Source of the DNA: CAG-582 sp964551965 | GTDB lineage: Bacteria > Bacillota_I > Bacilli_A > RF39 > UBA660 | Assembly: GCA_964551965.1 (NCBI GenBank) | Contig: CAZKFB010000002.1 | Coordinates: 3,629 to 67,628, forward strand | Direction of reading: 5' to 3' | DNA length: 64,000 nt | Part shown: in pieces, positions 32,734 through 41,954 of the stretch | Layout: the number at the start of each line of letters is the position of its first letter | Numbering within the stretch: position 1 is the first letter of the stretch | Notes under the pieces: generated by a model | What the model saw: the letters and a program-made list of their open reading frames with translations, nothing else | Databases searched by the model: none | Told to the model about the DNA's origin: nothing | Program-made: the position numbers and the translations under genes

Positions 32734-33526
32734 ATTATTAATTGACAATTTACATGAAAGAGATGGCATTGATGCAGAATATATGTGTTATCCACGATAT
32801 GATAGCCCAACAGGAAAAATAGTTGGTTTACCATATTTAGGAAAATCATATATTTCTGATCAAATGATTGAAGAAGCTATTGCTAGAGTTAAGAGTAAAC
32901 ATAGTACATTTAATGGAAGACTTGGATATATAAGTAAAGTAATGGATGAATTAAGATTATTATTTCACCGTAGATTTATTAATAATCTAAAAACAGAGAT
33001 GGGAATTGGTTGGTTCAAGGGAGGAGCTGACTCCGTAGACCCAAGAGTTGCAAGTTTATATTATGCAGCAGATAGATTAGCTCATCAACCAGAAATAGAA
33101 TACTTAATTAATCAAGGTTGTAATGTCGTAATAGATCGATATGCATATTCTAATTCAGCTCACCAAGGTGGTAAAAAGACAACTCCGGAAGAGAGAAATG
33201 AAGTTTATGAATGGAATGCAAGATTAGAGTTCGAACTATTAGGATTATTACCAGCCGATTTAAAGTTATTCTTACATATGCCAACTGAATATGCTAATCT
33301 CATTAAGTTAAATAGACCGGAAAAATTAGATGAACATGAAAAGAATCCAGAACACTTATATCATGCTGAAAGAGCATATCTAGAACTAGTTAAAAAATAT
33401 GAATTTGATACGATAGAATGTATTAGAAAAACACAAGAAAAACCTGTTATTTCTGACATTAAATCTAAACTTGAAATAAGCGAAGAAGTATATGATATAG
33501 TAAAAAGAAATTTAACCTTAAGATAA
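32669..33526 (+). CDS. tmk: Thymidylate kinase, long form with variant P-loop
   Basis: The enzyme phosphorylates dTMP to dTDP. The 285-residue protein is longer than the usual 200-215. It has the P-loop EGTDCSGKETQSK (about 10-22), the Arg-containing YPRYDSPTG, the DPR-type segment in SVDPRVASLYYAADR, and DRYAYSNSAHQGGK in the dTMP site. The residue after GK is Glu instead of Ser or Thr, which normally contacts magnesium. The extra length lies mainly between 60 and 120 and at the C-terminus. ATG 32669 follows GAGGAAGGA, which is inside the end of the upstream gene (65-bp overlap). It is the last gene of the operon. Confidence 0.88.
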   Translation: MEKGKIIVIEGTDCSGKETQSKLLIDNLHERDGIDAEYMCYPRYDSPTGKIVGLPYLGKSYISDQMIEEAIARVKSKHSTFNGRLGYISKVMDELRLLFHRRFINNLKTEMGIGWFKGGADSVDPRVASLYYAADRLAHQPEIEYLINQGCNVVIDRYAYSNSAHQGGKKTTPEERNEVYEWNARLEFELLGLLPADLKLFLHMPTEYANLIKLNRPEKLDEHEKNPEHLYHAERAYLELVKKYEFDTIECIRKTQEKPVISDIKSKLEISEEVYDIVKRNLTLR

Positions 33527-33549
33527 TTGTTTAACAATTATCTTTTTTT
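33520..33549 (+). terminator. Rho-independent terminator after tmk
   Basis: The 10-bp stem AAGATAATTG (33520-33529) pairs with CAATTATCTT (33535-33544), with a 5-nt loop and a T tract. Confidence 0.88.
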
Positions 33550-33571
33550 GTCAAAAGAAACCTCAATTTAC

Positions 33572-33600
33572 TTGCTAATTAATAACATATCTATTATAAT
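33572..33600 (+). promoter_or_regulatory. Promoter of the type IV secretion locus: TTGCTA, 17 bp, TATAAT
   Basis: TTGCTA (33572-33577) and TATAAT (33595-33600) are 17 bp apart, 66 bp before the first T4SS gene. A small inverted repeat (ATCTCTTTATAGAGAT, near 33630-33645) lies in the leader. Confidence 0.75.
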
Positions 33601-33666
33601 TATAGTAGTGTATTATAGTCTAGCACATTATCTCTTTATAGAGATATAGATTTGGGAGTGAACTAT

Positions 33667-36453
33667 ATGTTGTTTACAATGATTGGTGATTGGTTCAATA
33701 ACACAATGGCATTTTTCTTCGTAAAATTACTAGATACAATGGCATATGGATTATTAGCAACTGCTTACAATATATTTGATGCTGTCTCAAAATTAAATTT
33801 ATTTGGCGGAAGTTCTGCCGGAAATGAATTATATGAGACAATTACATCTAGATTTTATATGATTTTATCAGTACTTATGGTATTTGTTTTTGCATATCAA
33901 TTGATAATGCTAATAATAGATCCTGATGGAAAGGAACAAAAAGCTTCCGGAACACTTGTAAAAGATACATTAATATCTATAGTAGCTATTATTCTCTTAC
34001 CAACACTTTTTAAATATATGGCAATATTCCAAAATCATGTTATATCAAATAATACAATGGGGGCTATAATACTTGGACAAAATGGAATGTCGGAGGATCA
34101 AGATCCAGGAAAGAATATTTCTTTAATGGTATTTATGTCTTTCTATCATCCAAATAATACGACGTATTCTACCTTCTTTGATGCAAATGGAGATAGAAGA
34201 GAAGATGCTTATAATCGATGCGTAGCTGATAGCTCGGATGATGAACATCCAGATGGTAGAACTAGTACATGTGAAAAATTTATTGATGGGTTAGACAAAT
34301 GGAAAACTCAAAAAGCTGTTGGTATTGGGGACCTAACAGGAATAAAAGACTTGCGACATTGGGTTGGAGATTCAATGGAATATATGTGGATCTTATGTAC
34401 AGGTGCAGGTTTAGTTACAGCTTGGTTCTTCTTTGCTTATTCAATAGCAATGGGTACTCGTGCTGTTAAATTAGGGGTGTTACAACTTATTGCTCCAATT
34501 CCTTTAGTGTTTAGAATATTTCCACAAACAAGAAAAACATATGAAACTTGGTTTGGTGAAATAAAGAAAACTTATTTAGAAGTATTTATAAGATTAGGAG
34601 TAATATTCTTTATAGTTGCATTAATTCAACAAGTTCCAACTTTTATAAATGTTATATTTGATTCCAATAATGGAGCGGGATCGGGATTAACAAAATGTAT
34701 TGCAACAGTATGTTTGATATTGGGTATGTTACAATTTGCTAAAGATGCTCCTGATTTATTTAAAACATTATTCTCAAATGGTGGAAACTTATTTTCAGGA
34801 TTGAACTTCAGCCCTAAAGTTAGAAGCCATGTTGAAAACAATCCTTATGCAATGAAAGGTATTGGTGCTTTAGCTGGAGCTGGAAGTAGTGCTGTTGGAG
34901 CTATGGCTAAGAGATTTAGTGAAAGTTACAAAGCTGGTGGTGGTAGTGCTACAGGAACTTCTAGTGTGCTTAAGAGTCTTGGTGCTGGATTAACAGCACT
35001 TCCAAGAGGTTTAGTTAGTGGAGGTAGAGCAGGATTCAAAAATGCTCCAACTAAGTTAACTAGGGATGAATTAAAGAATTCAGCAGCATCGGGAGTTAGA
35101 GCTGGTCATGAATCACTAGACAATCGTGCGTTTAAGGATACCCGTGAAAATATTAATAACTTCCTAAGTGATATAGGAGATAATAATGGAAGTCAAACAT
35201 TCGGTGGCGCAGTTAAGAATTTTGTAACAAACCAAAAGAAGACTGCTGTTGATTGGGCTAAAAAGAATGCCGAAGAAGATAAAGCAAAAGCACAAGAGTT
35301 CAAAGACTTTATGTTTGGTGCAACTCGTGACTATACAAAAGCAGCAACAAGTGCAGAAACTATTTCCACTTCTGCTAAAGGTGTAGAAGAATTAGCTAAA
35401 ACAGCTAATGATAAGGTTAAAGCTAGAAAAACAAATGTTGAAACAAAAGTTGGTAATGGTGAAATTTATAACCATATAGATGGTAAGTCTTATGCTAGTA
35501 TGTATAAAACTGTTGATGAATTAACATCCAAGTATAAAGGAAGTTATACAACTACTTTAGATGGTAATGGTAAAATTAATTCAATAACAACTGACAATGG
35601 ACAAGTGTATACAGTTAATTCTGATGGAAAGATAGTATCAAGAAGCAACAATACTCAATTAGTAAATGCTAAAACTCAGGTAGAACAAGCTATTGCTTCA
35701 AATAGAACGTTTACATCGGGTAATACTAAATATGAAAATATTAATAGAGACTTTAGTGCTATTACACAAAAGATGAATGATGCATCTACTCAAGTAGTTA
35801 CATCTACAGGAAGTAATGGAGAAACAATTAAAGAATATACTACTTCAACTAATGAAAAGTATGTAGAATATACATTTGCAGATGGAACTAAACACGTTGA
35901 AACAGCAAACGGAAATGTTAAATTTACTGTTAATGCTGACAATGTTGCTACATCAAAAGAAACAAAAACAGTTGATGCAAGTGGACATGCAGTTACTGAA
36001 AAAGTTGAAAATGCACAAATACTTTTAGATAAGATTGAAAATAAAATCAGCCAAACTGCTGTATATAATGTTGAACAAGTATACGAAGAATTAAAAGCAG
36101 AAGAACACGAAAACCTTGCAAAAGCAATGTCAGACTTCTCGGATGCACGTGCAACTCAATCAGCGATAATGTTACAAACATTAAAAGACAACGATTCATC
36201 ATTCAGTTCACAATATAGTGCTGATGCCGATAAATTTAAAAATGACTTTAATGAAACTATTGAAGAATTCTTAAAGCATATGAGTGATAAAAATGTTACT
36301 TCGATTACCGCTGAAGAGGCAAAGAAATTTAAGAAAATTAAAGATATCATGGGTGATGAAGTTAAACGTTCTAAAACTAATGCCGAAGCTGAGAAGAAAG
36401 CAAAAGAAGCTAGAGAAGCTGCAAAACCTAAGAAAGATGAGAGTAAGAAATAA
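33667..36453 (+). CDS. VirB6/TrbL-like polytopic membrane protein of a type IV secretion system
   Basis: The 928-residue protein begins with a membrane domain (about residues 1-370) of five to six hydrophobic segments, interrupted by a soluble loop (about 125-225, with Cys in NRCVADSS and TSTCEKF). Its overall shape fits the VirB6/TrbL inner-membrane channel subunit. The rest (about 380-928) is a soluble, Ala/Lys/Glu-rich helical tail with little hydrophobicity and a basic end. The start is ATG 33667 behind GGGAGTG. TTG 33652 lies before that site. It opens a run of eleven plus-strand genes up to 48201 with no terminator seen between them. The tail has no known match to my eye. Confidence 0.75.
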   Translation: MLFTMIGDWFNNTMAFFFVKLLDTMAYGLLATAYNIFDAVSKLNLFGGSSAGNELYETITSRFYMILSVLMVFVFAYQLIMLIIDPDGKEQKASGTLVKDTLISIVAIILLPTLFKYMAIFQNHVISNNTMGAIILGQNGMSEDQDPGKNISLMVFMSFYHPNNTTYSTFFDANGDRREDAYNRCVADSSDDEHPDGRTSTCEKFIDGLDKWKTQKAVGIGDLTGIKDLRHWVGDSMEYMWILCTGAGLVTAWFFFAYSIAMGTRAVKLGVLQLIAPIPLVFRIFPQTRKTYETWFGEIKKTYLEVFIRLGVIFFIVALIQQVPTFINVIFDSNNGAGSGLTKCIATVCLILGMLQFAKDAPDLFKTLFSNGGNLFSGLNFSPKVRSHVENNPYAMKGIGALAGAGSSAVGAMAKRFSESYKAGGGSATGTSSVLKSLGAGLTALPRGLVSGGRAGFKNAPTKLTRDELKNSAASGVRAGHESLDNRAFKDTRENINNFLSDIGDNNGSQTFGGAVKNFVTNQKKTAVDWAKKNAEEDKAKAQEFKDFMFGATRDYTKAATSAETISTSAKGVEELAKTANDKVKARKTNVETKVGNGEIYNHIDGKSYASMYKTVDELTSKYKGSYTTTLDGNGKINSITTDNGQVYTVNSDGKIVSRSNNTQLVNAKTQVEQAIASNRTFTSGNTKYENINRDFSAITQKMNDASTQVVTSTGSNGETIKEYTTSTNEKYVEYTFADGTKHVETANGNVKFTVNADNVATSKETKTVDASGHAVTEKVENAQILLDKIENKISQTAVYNVEQVYEELKAEEHENLAKAMSDFSDARATQSAIMLQTLKDNDSSFSSQYSADADKFKNDFNETIEEFLKHMSDKNVTSITAEEAKKFKKIKDIMGDEVKRSKTNAEAEKKAKEAREAAKPKKDESKK

Positions 36454-36914
36454 TGAGTACTAATATTATTTCTAAAATTGTAGGGGATATTAAATCAGAA
36501 CAAGAAAATAATACTCTTGAATACATAAATGATTTAATATCTCTATACAAACGATTAATGAACAGTGTTGAAAAATCTTTATCGACATTAGATGCATATT
36601 ATGTAAGAATTTCTAACCTAAGATCCGTAGCAATGGTTGAAGGAAAACTTGCGGAAATGTCTGATAAAGATTTCAATGAAATGTTTCGTAAAAGTAAAAT
36701 AAAAGTATTAGAAAATAAAATGAATAAAGAACCAGAAATCCAAGAATACGCCGATTATATCAATTCAACAATAAAGAATGATAAGTTAGCTATTTCGCTT
36801 GGATTAAGATTCGATGAAGATAAAGCAACTGCTGAAAATGCAATGAATAACTATATCGTTTTGAAAAAGTGTAGAAGACAATTAATAGAATCACATAATA
36901 CACGTAATAGATAA
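36453..36914 (+). CDS. Small helical cytoplasmic protein in the T4SS locus
   Basis: The 153-residue protein is charged, without membrane segment or signal. The sequence suggests long helices, for example TLEYINDLISLYKRLMNSVE near the N-terminus. Its start overlaps the stop of the VirB6-like gene by one base (TAATG), so the two are coupled. I do not recognise the family. Position right after the channel subunit suggests a chaperone or cytoplasmic component of the secretion machine, but this is inference only. Confidence 0.6.
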   Translation: MSTNIISKIVGDIKSEQENNTLEYINDLISLYKRLMNSVEKSLSTLDAYYVRISNLRSVAMVEGKLAEMSDKDFNEMFRKSKIKVLENKMNKEPEIQEYADYINSTIKNDKLAISLGLRFDEDKATAENAMNNYIVLKKCRRQLIESHNTRNR

Positions 36915-36933
36915 TAAAAAGGGAGGAAAGCTT

Positions 36934-37254
36934 ATGAATCAGTATTTGATACCAGCAAACTCTAAGAGGTCAATGTTAATTTTAGGGCTATTTACACCAA
37001 TTGATTTAATCATAGTAGGAGTAGGTGGAGGAATAACAGCAATGCTGATGTTTATAATGTCGGCTAGTACATTAAAAGATGTAATAACGATATTAACTCC
37101 TTTACTAATAAGTGTAGTAATGGTATTACCAGTACCAAATCATAGAAATATATGGCAATTGACAGCCAATATATATAATTATTTTAGTAAGAGAAGAACT
37201 TACTATTGGAGAGGTTGGTGTTTTACAAATGGCGAAGAAAACGAAGAAAAGTAA
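36934..37254 (+). CDS. PrgI-family (VirB3-like) membrane protein
   Basis: The 106-residue protein has two hydrophobic segments (about 15-40 and 45-65) and the C-terminal block PVPNHRNIWQLTANIYNYF followed by SKRRTYYWRGW. That pattern is typical of PrgI-family proteins found with VirB4 in Gram-positive conjugation loci. It is thought to be the VirB3 equivalent that links VirB4 to the membrane channel. ATG 36934 follows AGGGAGGAAAG. The next gene overlaps it by 26 bp. Confidence 0.82.
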   Translation: MNQYLIPANSKRSMLILGLFTPIDLIIVGVGGGITAMLMFIMSASTLKDVITILTPLLISVVMVLPVPNHRNIWQLTANIYNYFSKRRTYYWRGWCFTNGEENEEK

Positions 37255-37837
37255 TGAACCTACAAGTAAATATACGGAAGATTGGTTACCAATTAAAAAA
37301 ATTCAAGGTGGTATGATCTATGTGCCTGGATCTAATCCTTTAGAGGGAGAAAAAATAATAACAGGTATTAGAGTAGAACCAAAGAATATATTCATTTCTG
37401 ATCAAGAAACTCAAGATCGTACAATTATGGGACTTAGAAATTTCTATAATACAATTGACTTTGAATTCTGGTTAATTTGTTGTGATAGACCGGTAGATAT
37501 TAACTTATATAAATCAGAACTAGAAATAATGTATAATGAAGCGCAAAATCAACAAATACGTAAATTAATAGTTCAAGATATTAATAAGTGTGATAAGTTT
37601 ATTGGCCCTGAAATTAATGCTGTTGATACAGAATATTATATTTTATTTAAAGAAAATGCTAAAAATACGGATTTAATTCAAAAACGAGTTCATAATATGA
37701 TTTCCGGATTAGCTGCGGCTGGATTAAATTCAAGACAAATGTCTGATGATGACATTAGAGTTTTATTAGATAGTTTCTTTAATGATTCAAAAAGAGTAGA
37801 GTTTGGGACGGTGATGACTGATGTCGAAGGCAACTGA
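37229..37837 (+). CDS. TrsD/TraD-like T4SS protein, probable detached N-terminal partner of VirB4
   Basis: The 202-residue soluble protein sits between PrgI and VirB4, the place held by TrsD/TraD in staphylococcal plasmids pGO1 and pSK41. It has DWLPIKKIQGGMIYV near the N-terminus and reads like the N-terminal domain that in other systems is fused to VirB4. It begins inside prgI (26-bp overlap) and ends inside virB4 (17-bp overlap), which argues for strict co-translation and a complex of the three. The family call is by pattern and position. No catalytic motif is seen. Confidence 0.65.
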   Translation: MAKKTKKSNEPTSKYTEDWLPIKKIQGGMIYVPGSNPLEGEKIITGIRVEPKNIFISDQETQDRTIMGLRNFYNTIDFEFWLICCDRPVDINLYKSELEIMYNEAQNQQIRKLIVQDINKCDKFIGPEINAVDTEYYILFKENAKNTDLIQKRVHNMISGLAAAGLNSRQMSDDDIRVLLDSFFNDSKRVEFGTVMTDVEGN

Positions 37838-39614
37838 AAAATCTGAAATTGCACCAAAAGGGTTGAACTTTAAAATTAATGAATTCATGATTAGTGATAA
37901 ATTTGCTACGATACTTACTGTTTTAGAGTATCCAAAAGCTATTGGCCCTGGATTCTTAAGTAATATTACTAGTATTGCTGGTGTTAAAGTAGTTATTAAA
38001 CATATTCCAATTGATTTTGGAACAATGCAAAAAGCAATAAATAAAGAAATTGCGGAATTAAAAGATGCATTTCAAAAAGAAAATGACCATACATTGAAAG
38101 AAAGAATTAGACTTGATTATGAATCAATGGAAAATTTCGTTCAAATGCTTGCTGCAACTCAATCAAAGATATTTGATTTTCAAATGCATATTATGGTTCT
38201 TGCGGATACTAAAGATGAATTAGATGCTAAGAAATTCCAAGTTAAGAACTTCTTGACTGCTCTAAATATGAGAGCAATACCAATGATGTTTGAACTTGAA
38301 AAAGTACTTAAGAGTATGTTACCAGTATTCCCAAAGCAGGATGTTGAAGCACGTATTGGTATTCCAATTCCAGCACCAACAGTTGCTGCCATGTATCCTT
38401 TCGTATTTGATAGTATTAAAGATCCAGGATTATCAACATTGTTTGGAATAGATGCTTCGGGTGGTGTTGTATTATTTAACCAATTCTTATATCAAGTAAG
38501 AAAAGAAACTAATAGAAATAATGCCAATATGATTATTCTTGGTACTTCAGGTTCAGGTAAATCAACAGCAGCTAAATTACAACTTCGTAATCATATTAGA
38601 AATGGTTATCAAATTGTTTGTATCGATCCTGAAGGTGAATATGAACATTTAGCTAATCAATATGGTGGTTCATTCATTGATCTTGGAAAAGGTGGATCTT
38701 ATGGAATGGTTAACCCACTAGAAGTTATTGTTGATACTGATGATGAAGAACTGGCTCAAGGATTAGGGTATACAGTTTTAACTAGATCATTACAATCTAT
38801 TAAAGCATTTATGAAATATTATAGTCCAGACATCGAAGAGGATGTATTAGCAATGTTCTCTGAGATTGTTCAAGAGACATACAAGAGATTTGGAATTGAC
38901 TTCAATACAGACTTTGCTCATTTCCAAGCTGAAAATTATCCTACATTCGATGATGTATATACAACTATTAAAGGTAAACTTTTAGCAATGCCGGAAGCTA
39001 CTCGTGAAAGAGATGTTATGGAACGTCTTGAATTAAAGGTTAGACCATTTGTTAATGAATTAAGATATTACTTTAATGGACATACAACAATCGAAAATAA
39101 TTCCGATTTCATTGTATTTAATATAAAAGATGTTATGAACAGTGAAGAGAGTATTAGAAATGCTTTATTCTTCAACATCTTAAAGTATGCTTGGGGTTTA
39201 TGTCTTGATAAATCAAAGAATACAGTTATGATGGTTGATGAAGCTCACATTCTATTGTCTGGTGGAAATGAATTAGGTGCTGAATACTTAGCACAAATGC
39301 AAAGACGTGCTCGTAAGTACAATACAGGTACAATCATAATTACACAACAACCAACAGACTTTGCTGCTGAAAATGTTATCATGCATGGTAAAGCAATATT
39401 TGATAATGCAGCTTATTATCTTGTTATGGGATTAAAGAAACAAGCTGTTGAAGATTTAGCTAAACTAATAGATTTAAATGAAAATGAAAAAGAGAGCATT
39501 AAGACTTACGTTCAAGGAGAAGCTTTATTTGTATGTGGTTCTCGAAGAATGAGAATTAATGTTGTAATAACTCAAGATGAATTAGATTCATTTGGATCTG
39601 GTGGTGGACTATAG
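37821..39614 (+). CDS. VirB4/TrsE-type ATPase of the type IV secretion system
   Basis: The 597-residue ATPase powers assembly or substrate transport. It has Walker A GTSGSGKS (241-248), VCIDPEGEYEHLA just after it, Walker B in MMVDEAHILLSGG (about 470-482), and IITQQPTDF toward the end, all typical of VirB4. It lacks the first 150-200 residues common in VirB4 proteins. That part seems to be supplied by the gene upstream, which overlaps it by 17 bp. No transmembrane segment is seen, so membrane contact probably comes through the PrgI-like protein. It is the most clearly identified component of the locus. Confidence 0.93.
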   Translation: MSKATEKSEIAPKGLNFKINEFMISDKFATILTVLEYPKAIGPGFLSNITSIAGVKVVIKHIPIDFGTMQKAINKEIAELKDAFQKENDHTLKERIRLDYESMENFVQMLAATQSKIFDFQMHIMVLADTKDELDAKKFQVKNFLTALNMRAIPMMFELEKVLKSMLPVFPKQDVEARIGIPIPAPTVAAMYPFVFDSIKDPGLSTLFGIDASGGVVLFNQFLYQVRKETNRNNANMIILGTSGSGKSTAAKLQLRNHIRNGYQIVCIDPEGEYEHLANQYGGSFIDLGKGGSYGMVNPLEVIVDTDDEELAQGLGYTVLTRSLQSIKAFMKYYSPDIEEDVLAMFSEIVQETYKRFGIDFNTDFAHFQAENYPTFDDVYTTIKGKLLAMPEATRERDVMERLELKVRPFVNELRYYFNGHTTIENNSDFIVFNIKDVMNSEESIRNALFFNILKYAWGLCLDKSKNTVMMVDEAHILLSGGNELGAEYLAQMQRRARKYNTGTIIITQQPTDFAAENVIMHGKAIFDNAAYYLVMGLKKQAVEDLAKLIDLNENEKESIKTYVQGEALFVCGSRRMRINVVITQDELDSFGSGGGL

Positions 39615-39633
39615 TATTTAGGTGGGTGTTACA

Positions 39634-41946
39634 ATGAATTTTAAAAATCAAAATAAGAATAGCAACAAAAAAGGTAATTTAATTACCCTTTTTGTCGTTA
39701 TGGTATTTAGTATAATAATTGGTATAGACAATGTATTTGCTGCAAACTTTAAATATAGTGAGTTCAATTGGGATCAATTCTATGAATCAAAGAAGAGTTT
39801 CTGGGAAGATGCTTGTAAAGATGAAAATGGTGAAGTAGATGGCAAATGCAGTTATGAAGTATTAAAAGCCCAAAAGAAATTCTATACTAAATTTTATAAG
39901 ATGTTAGCAAAATATGAGAGAAAAGGTCTATTTATTAATGATGATATTATACTAGAGACTGTTTTCTATGAAATGAATCCTAGTCAATTTGCCGATAATG
40001 GAAAAGAATATATGGAAAACTATTATGAATCAGGAAGTGATTTATCAGATAAAAAAGGTCTTTATATCATTGATGAAGCTGATTTAGAAGATCCAGATAT
40101 TGAAGATGACTATAGCAATGAGAGTGCAGCAACTTATTTCCAAAAAGAAAATGATACTCTTAAGACCTTAGTTAAAAATATGATATCTAATTCTACAAGT
40201 TGTTATGGTGTTTATGGCAATCCAACAGTTCATACGGCATCAGATGGTTCTACTTATGAATCATGTGATAATGGTGGAGTTATAACTTATGTTAAAGGAA
40301 GAGGGAAAAAATGTGCCGATACTTTACAAAGTAAAAATGAATTAGGTTTCTGGCAATATTATGTAAGTAAATGGGCTTATGATGAAACATTACCACTTTT
40401 ACTTCGTGTTTCTTTCTTACTAAGAAGTCCGGAAGATAAATATCATACTGCATGTAAGGAAATTACTGGTTATCCGGAAGAAACAGCGTATGTATATAAT
40501 GATAAACCGGAAGTAAGTACAAATCGTTATTTTGATTTTTTAAGCTATTCAACTTATTTTGATGGTAAAATTCATTTACAGGAGCATTTTAAAGATAATA
40601 TATTAGATCCTGCAGGAGTTGATTGTTTAACATCGACAGTATGTGAAAATTCTCTTGAAGCAAAAGGAGAATATGACATATATGAAGGAGAATTAATTAA
40701 TTCAAGAAGACAAATAATAGATGATATTATTGGTATATTAAATAATTATGGATATGATATTACTTATGATCCATTAGAAGCAAATTCTTATAATGCTGCG
40801 GAAGCTCAAGAAGCTGTTCGTAAAACTTTCTATTGGCCAATTGGTAGTGATGAAACAGAAGAGAGAAATGGTGTTATCTATGCTGATGGAGAACCAGCTA
40901 GTAAAACAGTTGAAAGTTATTATGGAAAGAGAAAAAATGCTATTACAGGAAAAGAGGAATTCCATTATGGTATAGATATTACTGGTGTTGATGGGGTTAC
41001 TAATGTCGTTGCTGTATATCGTGGAGAAGTAATTGCTGTAGTTAATAGTTGTTCCGTTGGTGATACAGCTTGTAATGAAGGTTATGGAAATATGATTATT
41101 CTATCACATTCAAATGGAGATTATACGGTATATGCTCATTTAGCTAGTGTTGATCCATCAGTTACAATGGGTGTAAGTGTTGATAAAGGTCAATTAATTG
41201 GAAAAGTAGGAAGTACGGGAGCAACAAATACTGCTAATTTACATTTCGAATTACGTAAAGGTGGAAATTCAGTAACTTATGCTGTTGATCCTTTAGGCGA
41301 ATTTAATCCAGAAAATCCACGTCCTGAAGTAGCTGCCGGAGATTTCTCAGTTCATGAGACATCTTTAACTAAAGAAGAATTTGTTTCAAGATTGAGAAAC
41401 TATTGTAATATTTCTAGATGTTCAAATGCTTTCTATAATGTATTTGTTATGAATGCTGAAAGTGTTTATGATACTTCTATTAATAATAATGTTAATCCGG
41501 AATTAGTCGTTGTTCGTGGAGCTAAAGAAGGAATGAGTCCTGGCGGAAATACTCATAACTATTGGGGTATTGGATGTTATAATGGAGCTGGTGTTTCAGC
41601 TTGTCATATCTATGGTGATTTAGGAGCCGGAATTGGGGGCTTTGCAAATGCCGTTAAAGGTTATAATACAGTTTCGGAAATGATGAGTAAATATGCTTTT
41701 ATTGGACACTATTGGTATAATCCAGGAAGTTGGAGTAATGGTGGATGTAAGTATTATCCATATATTCAACAATATATGAGTCCTGAACGTTCAAGTTACG
41801 TTGGAGGAGTATGTAATAGTGGAAGAAGTTGTTCTACATCAGGCGGAGAATATTGTGTTAAAACTAATGATGAAGATCAAAAGGCATATTCTATGTATAA
41901 TATAAAAGGTATGGTTGATATGAGGTTTGTTGCATTCGGAGTATAG
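39634..41946 (+). CDS. T4SS-associated cell-wall hydrolase with M23 and lysozyme-like domains
   Basis: The 770-residue exported protein has an N-terminal membrane segment (about 18-37, ending VFAANF), a helical region, then an M23-type (LytM) domain (about 440-545) and a C-terminal lysozyme/glucosaminidase-like domain (about 575-690, with NAESVYDTS and THNYWGIGC) plus a Cys-rich tail. In the M23 domain the zinc ligands His444, Asp448 and His537 and one catalytic His (502, YAHL) are present. The usual first His of HxH is Asn535 (NLHFE). The start is ATG 39634 behind GGTGGGTG. It probably opens peptidoglycan for the secretion channel, the VirB1-like role. Confidence 0.8.
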   Translation: MNFKNQNKNSNKKGNLITLFVVMVFSIIIGIDNVFAANFKYSEFNWDQFYESKKSFWEDACKDENGEVDGKCSYEVLKAQKKFYTKFYKMLAKYERKGLFINDDIILETVFYEMNPSQFADNGKEYMENYYESGSDLSDKKGLYIIDEADLEDPDIEDDYSNESAATYFQKENDTLKTLVKNMISNSTSCYGVYGNPTVHTASDGSTYESCDNGGVITYVKGRGKKCADTLQSKNELGFWQYYVSKWAYDETLPLLLRVSFLLRSPEDKYHTACKEITGYPEETAYVYNDKPEVSTNRYFDFLSYSTYFDGKIHLQEHFKDNILDPAGVDCLTSTVCENSLEAKGEYDIYEGELINSRRQIIDDIIGILNNYGYDITYDPLEANSYNAAEAQEAVRKTFYWPIGSDETEERNGVIYADGEPASKTVESYYGKRKNAITGKEEFHYGIDITGVDGVTNVVAVYRGEVIAVVNSCSVGDTACNEGYGNMIILSHSNGDYTVYAHLASVDPSVTMGVSVDKGQLIGKVGSTGATNTANLHFELRKGGNSVTYAVDPLGEFNPENPRPEVAAGDFSVHETSLTKEEFVSRLRNYCNISRCSNAFYNVFVMNAESVYDTSINNNVNPELVVVRGAKEGMSPGGNTHNYWGIGCYNGAGVSACHIYGDLGAGIGGFANAVKGYNTVSEMMSKYAFIGHYWYNPGSWSNGGCKYYPYIQQYMSPERSSYVGGVCNSGRSCSTSGGEYCVKTNDEDQKAYSMYNIKGMVDMRFVAFGV

Positions 41947-41954
41947 GTGATATT

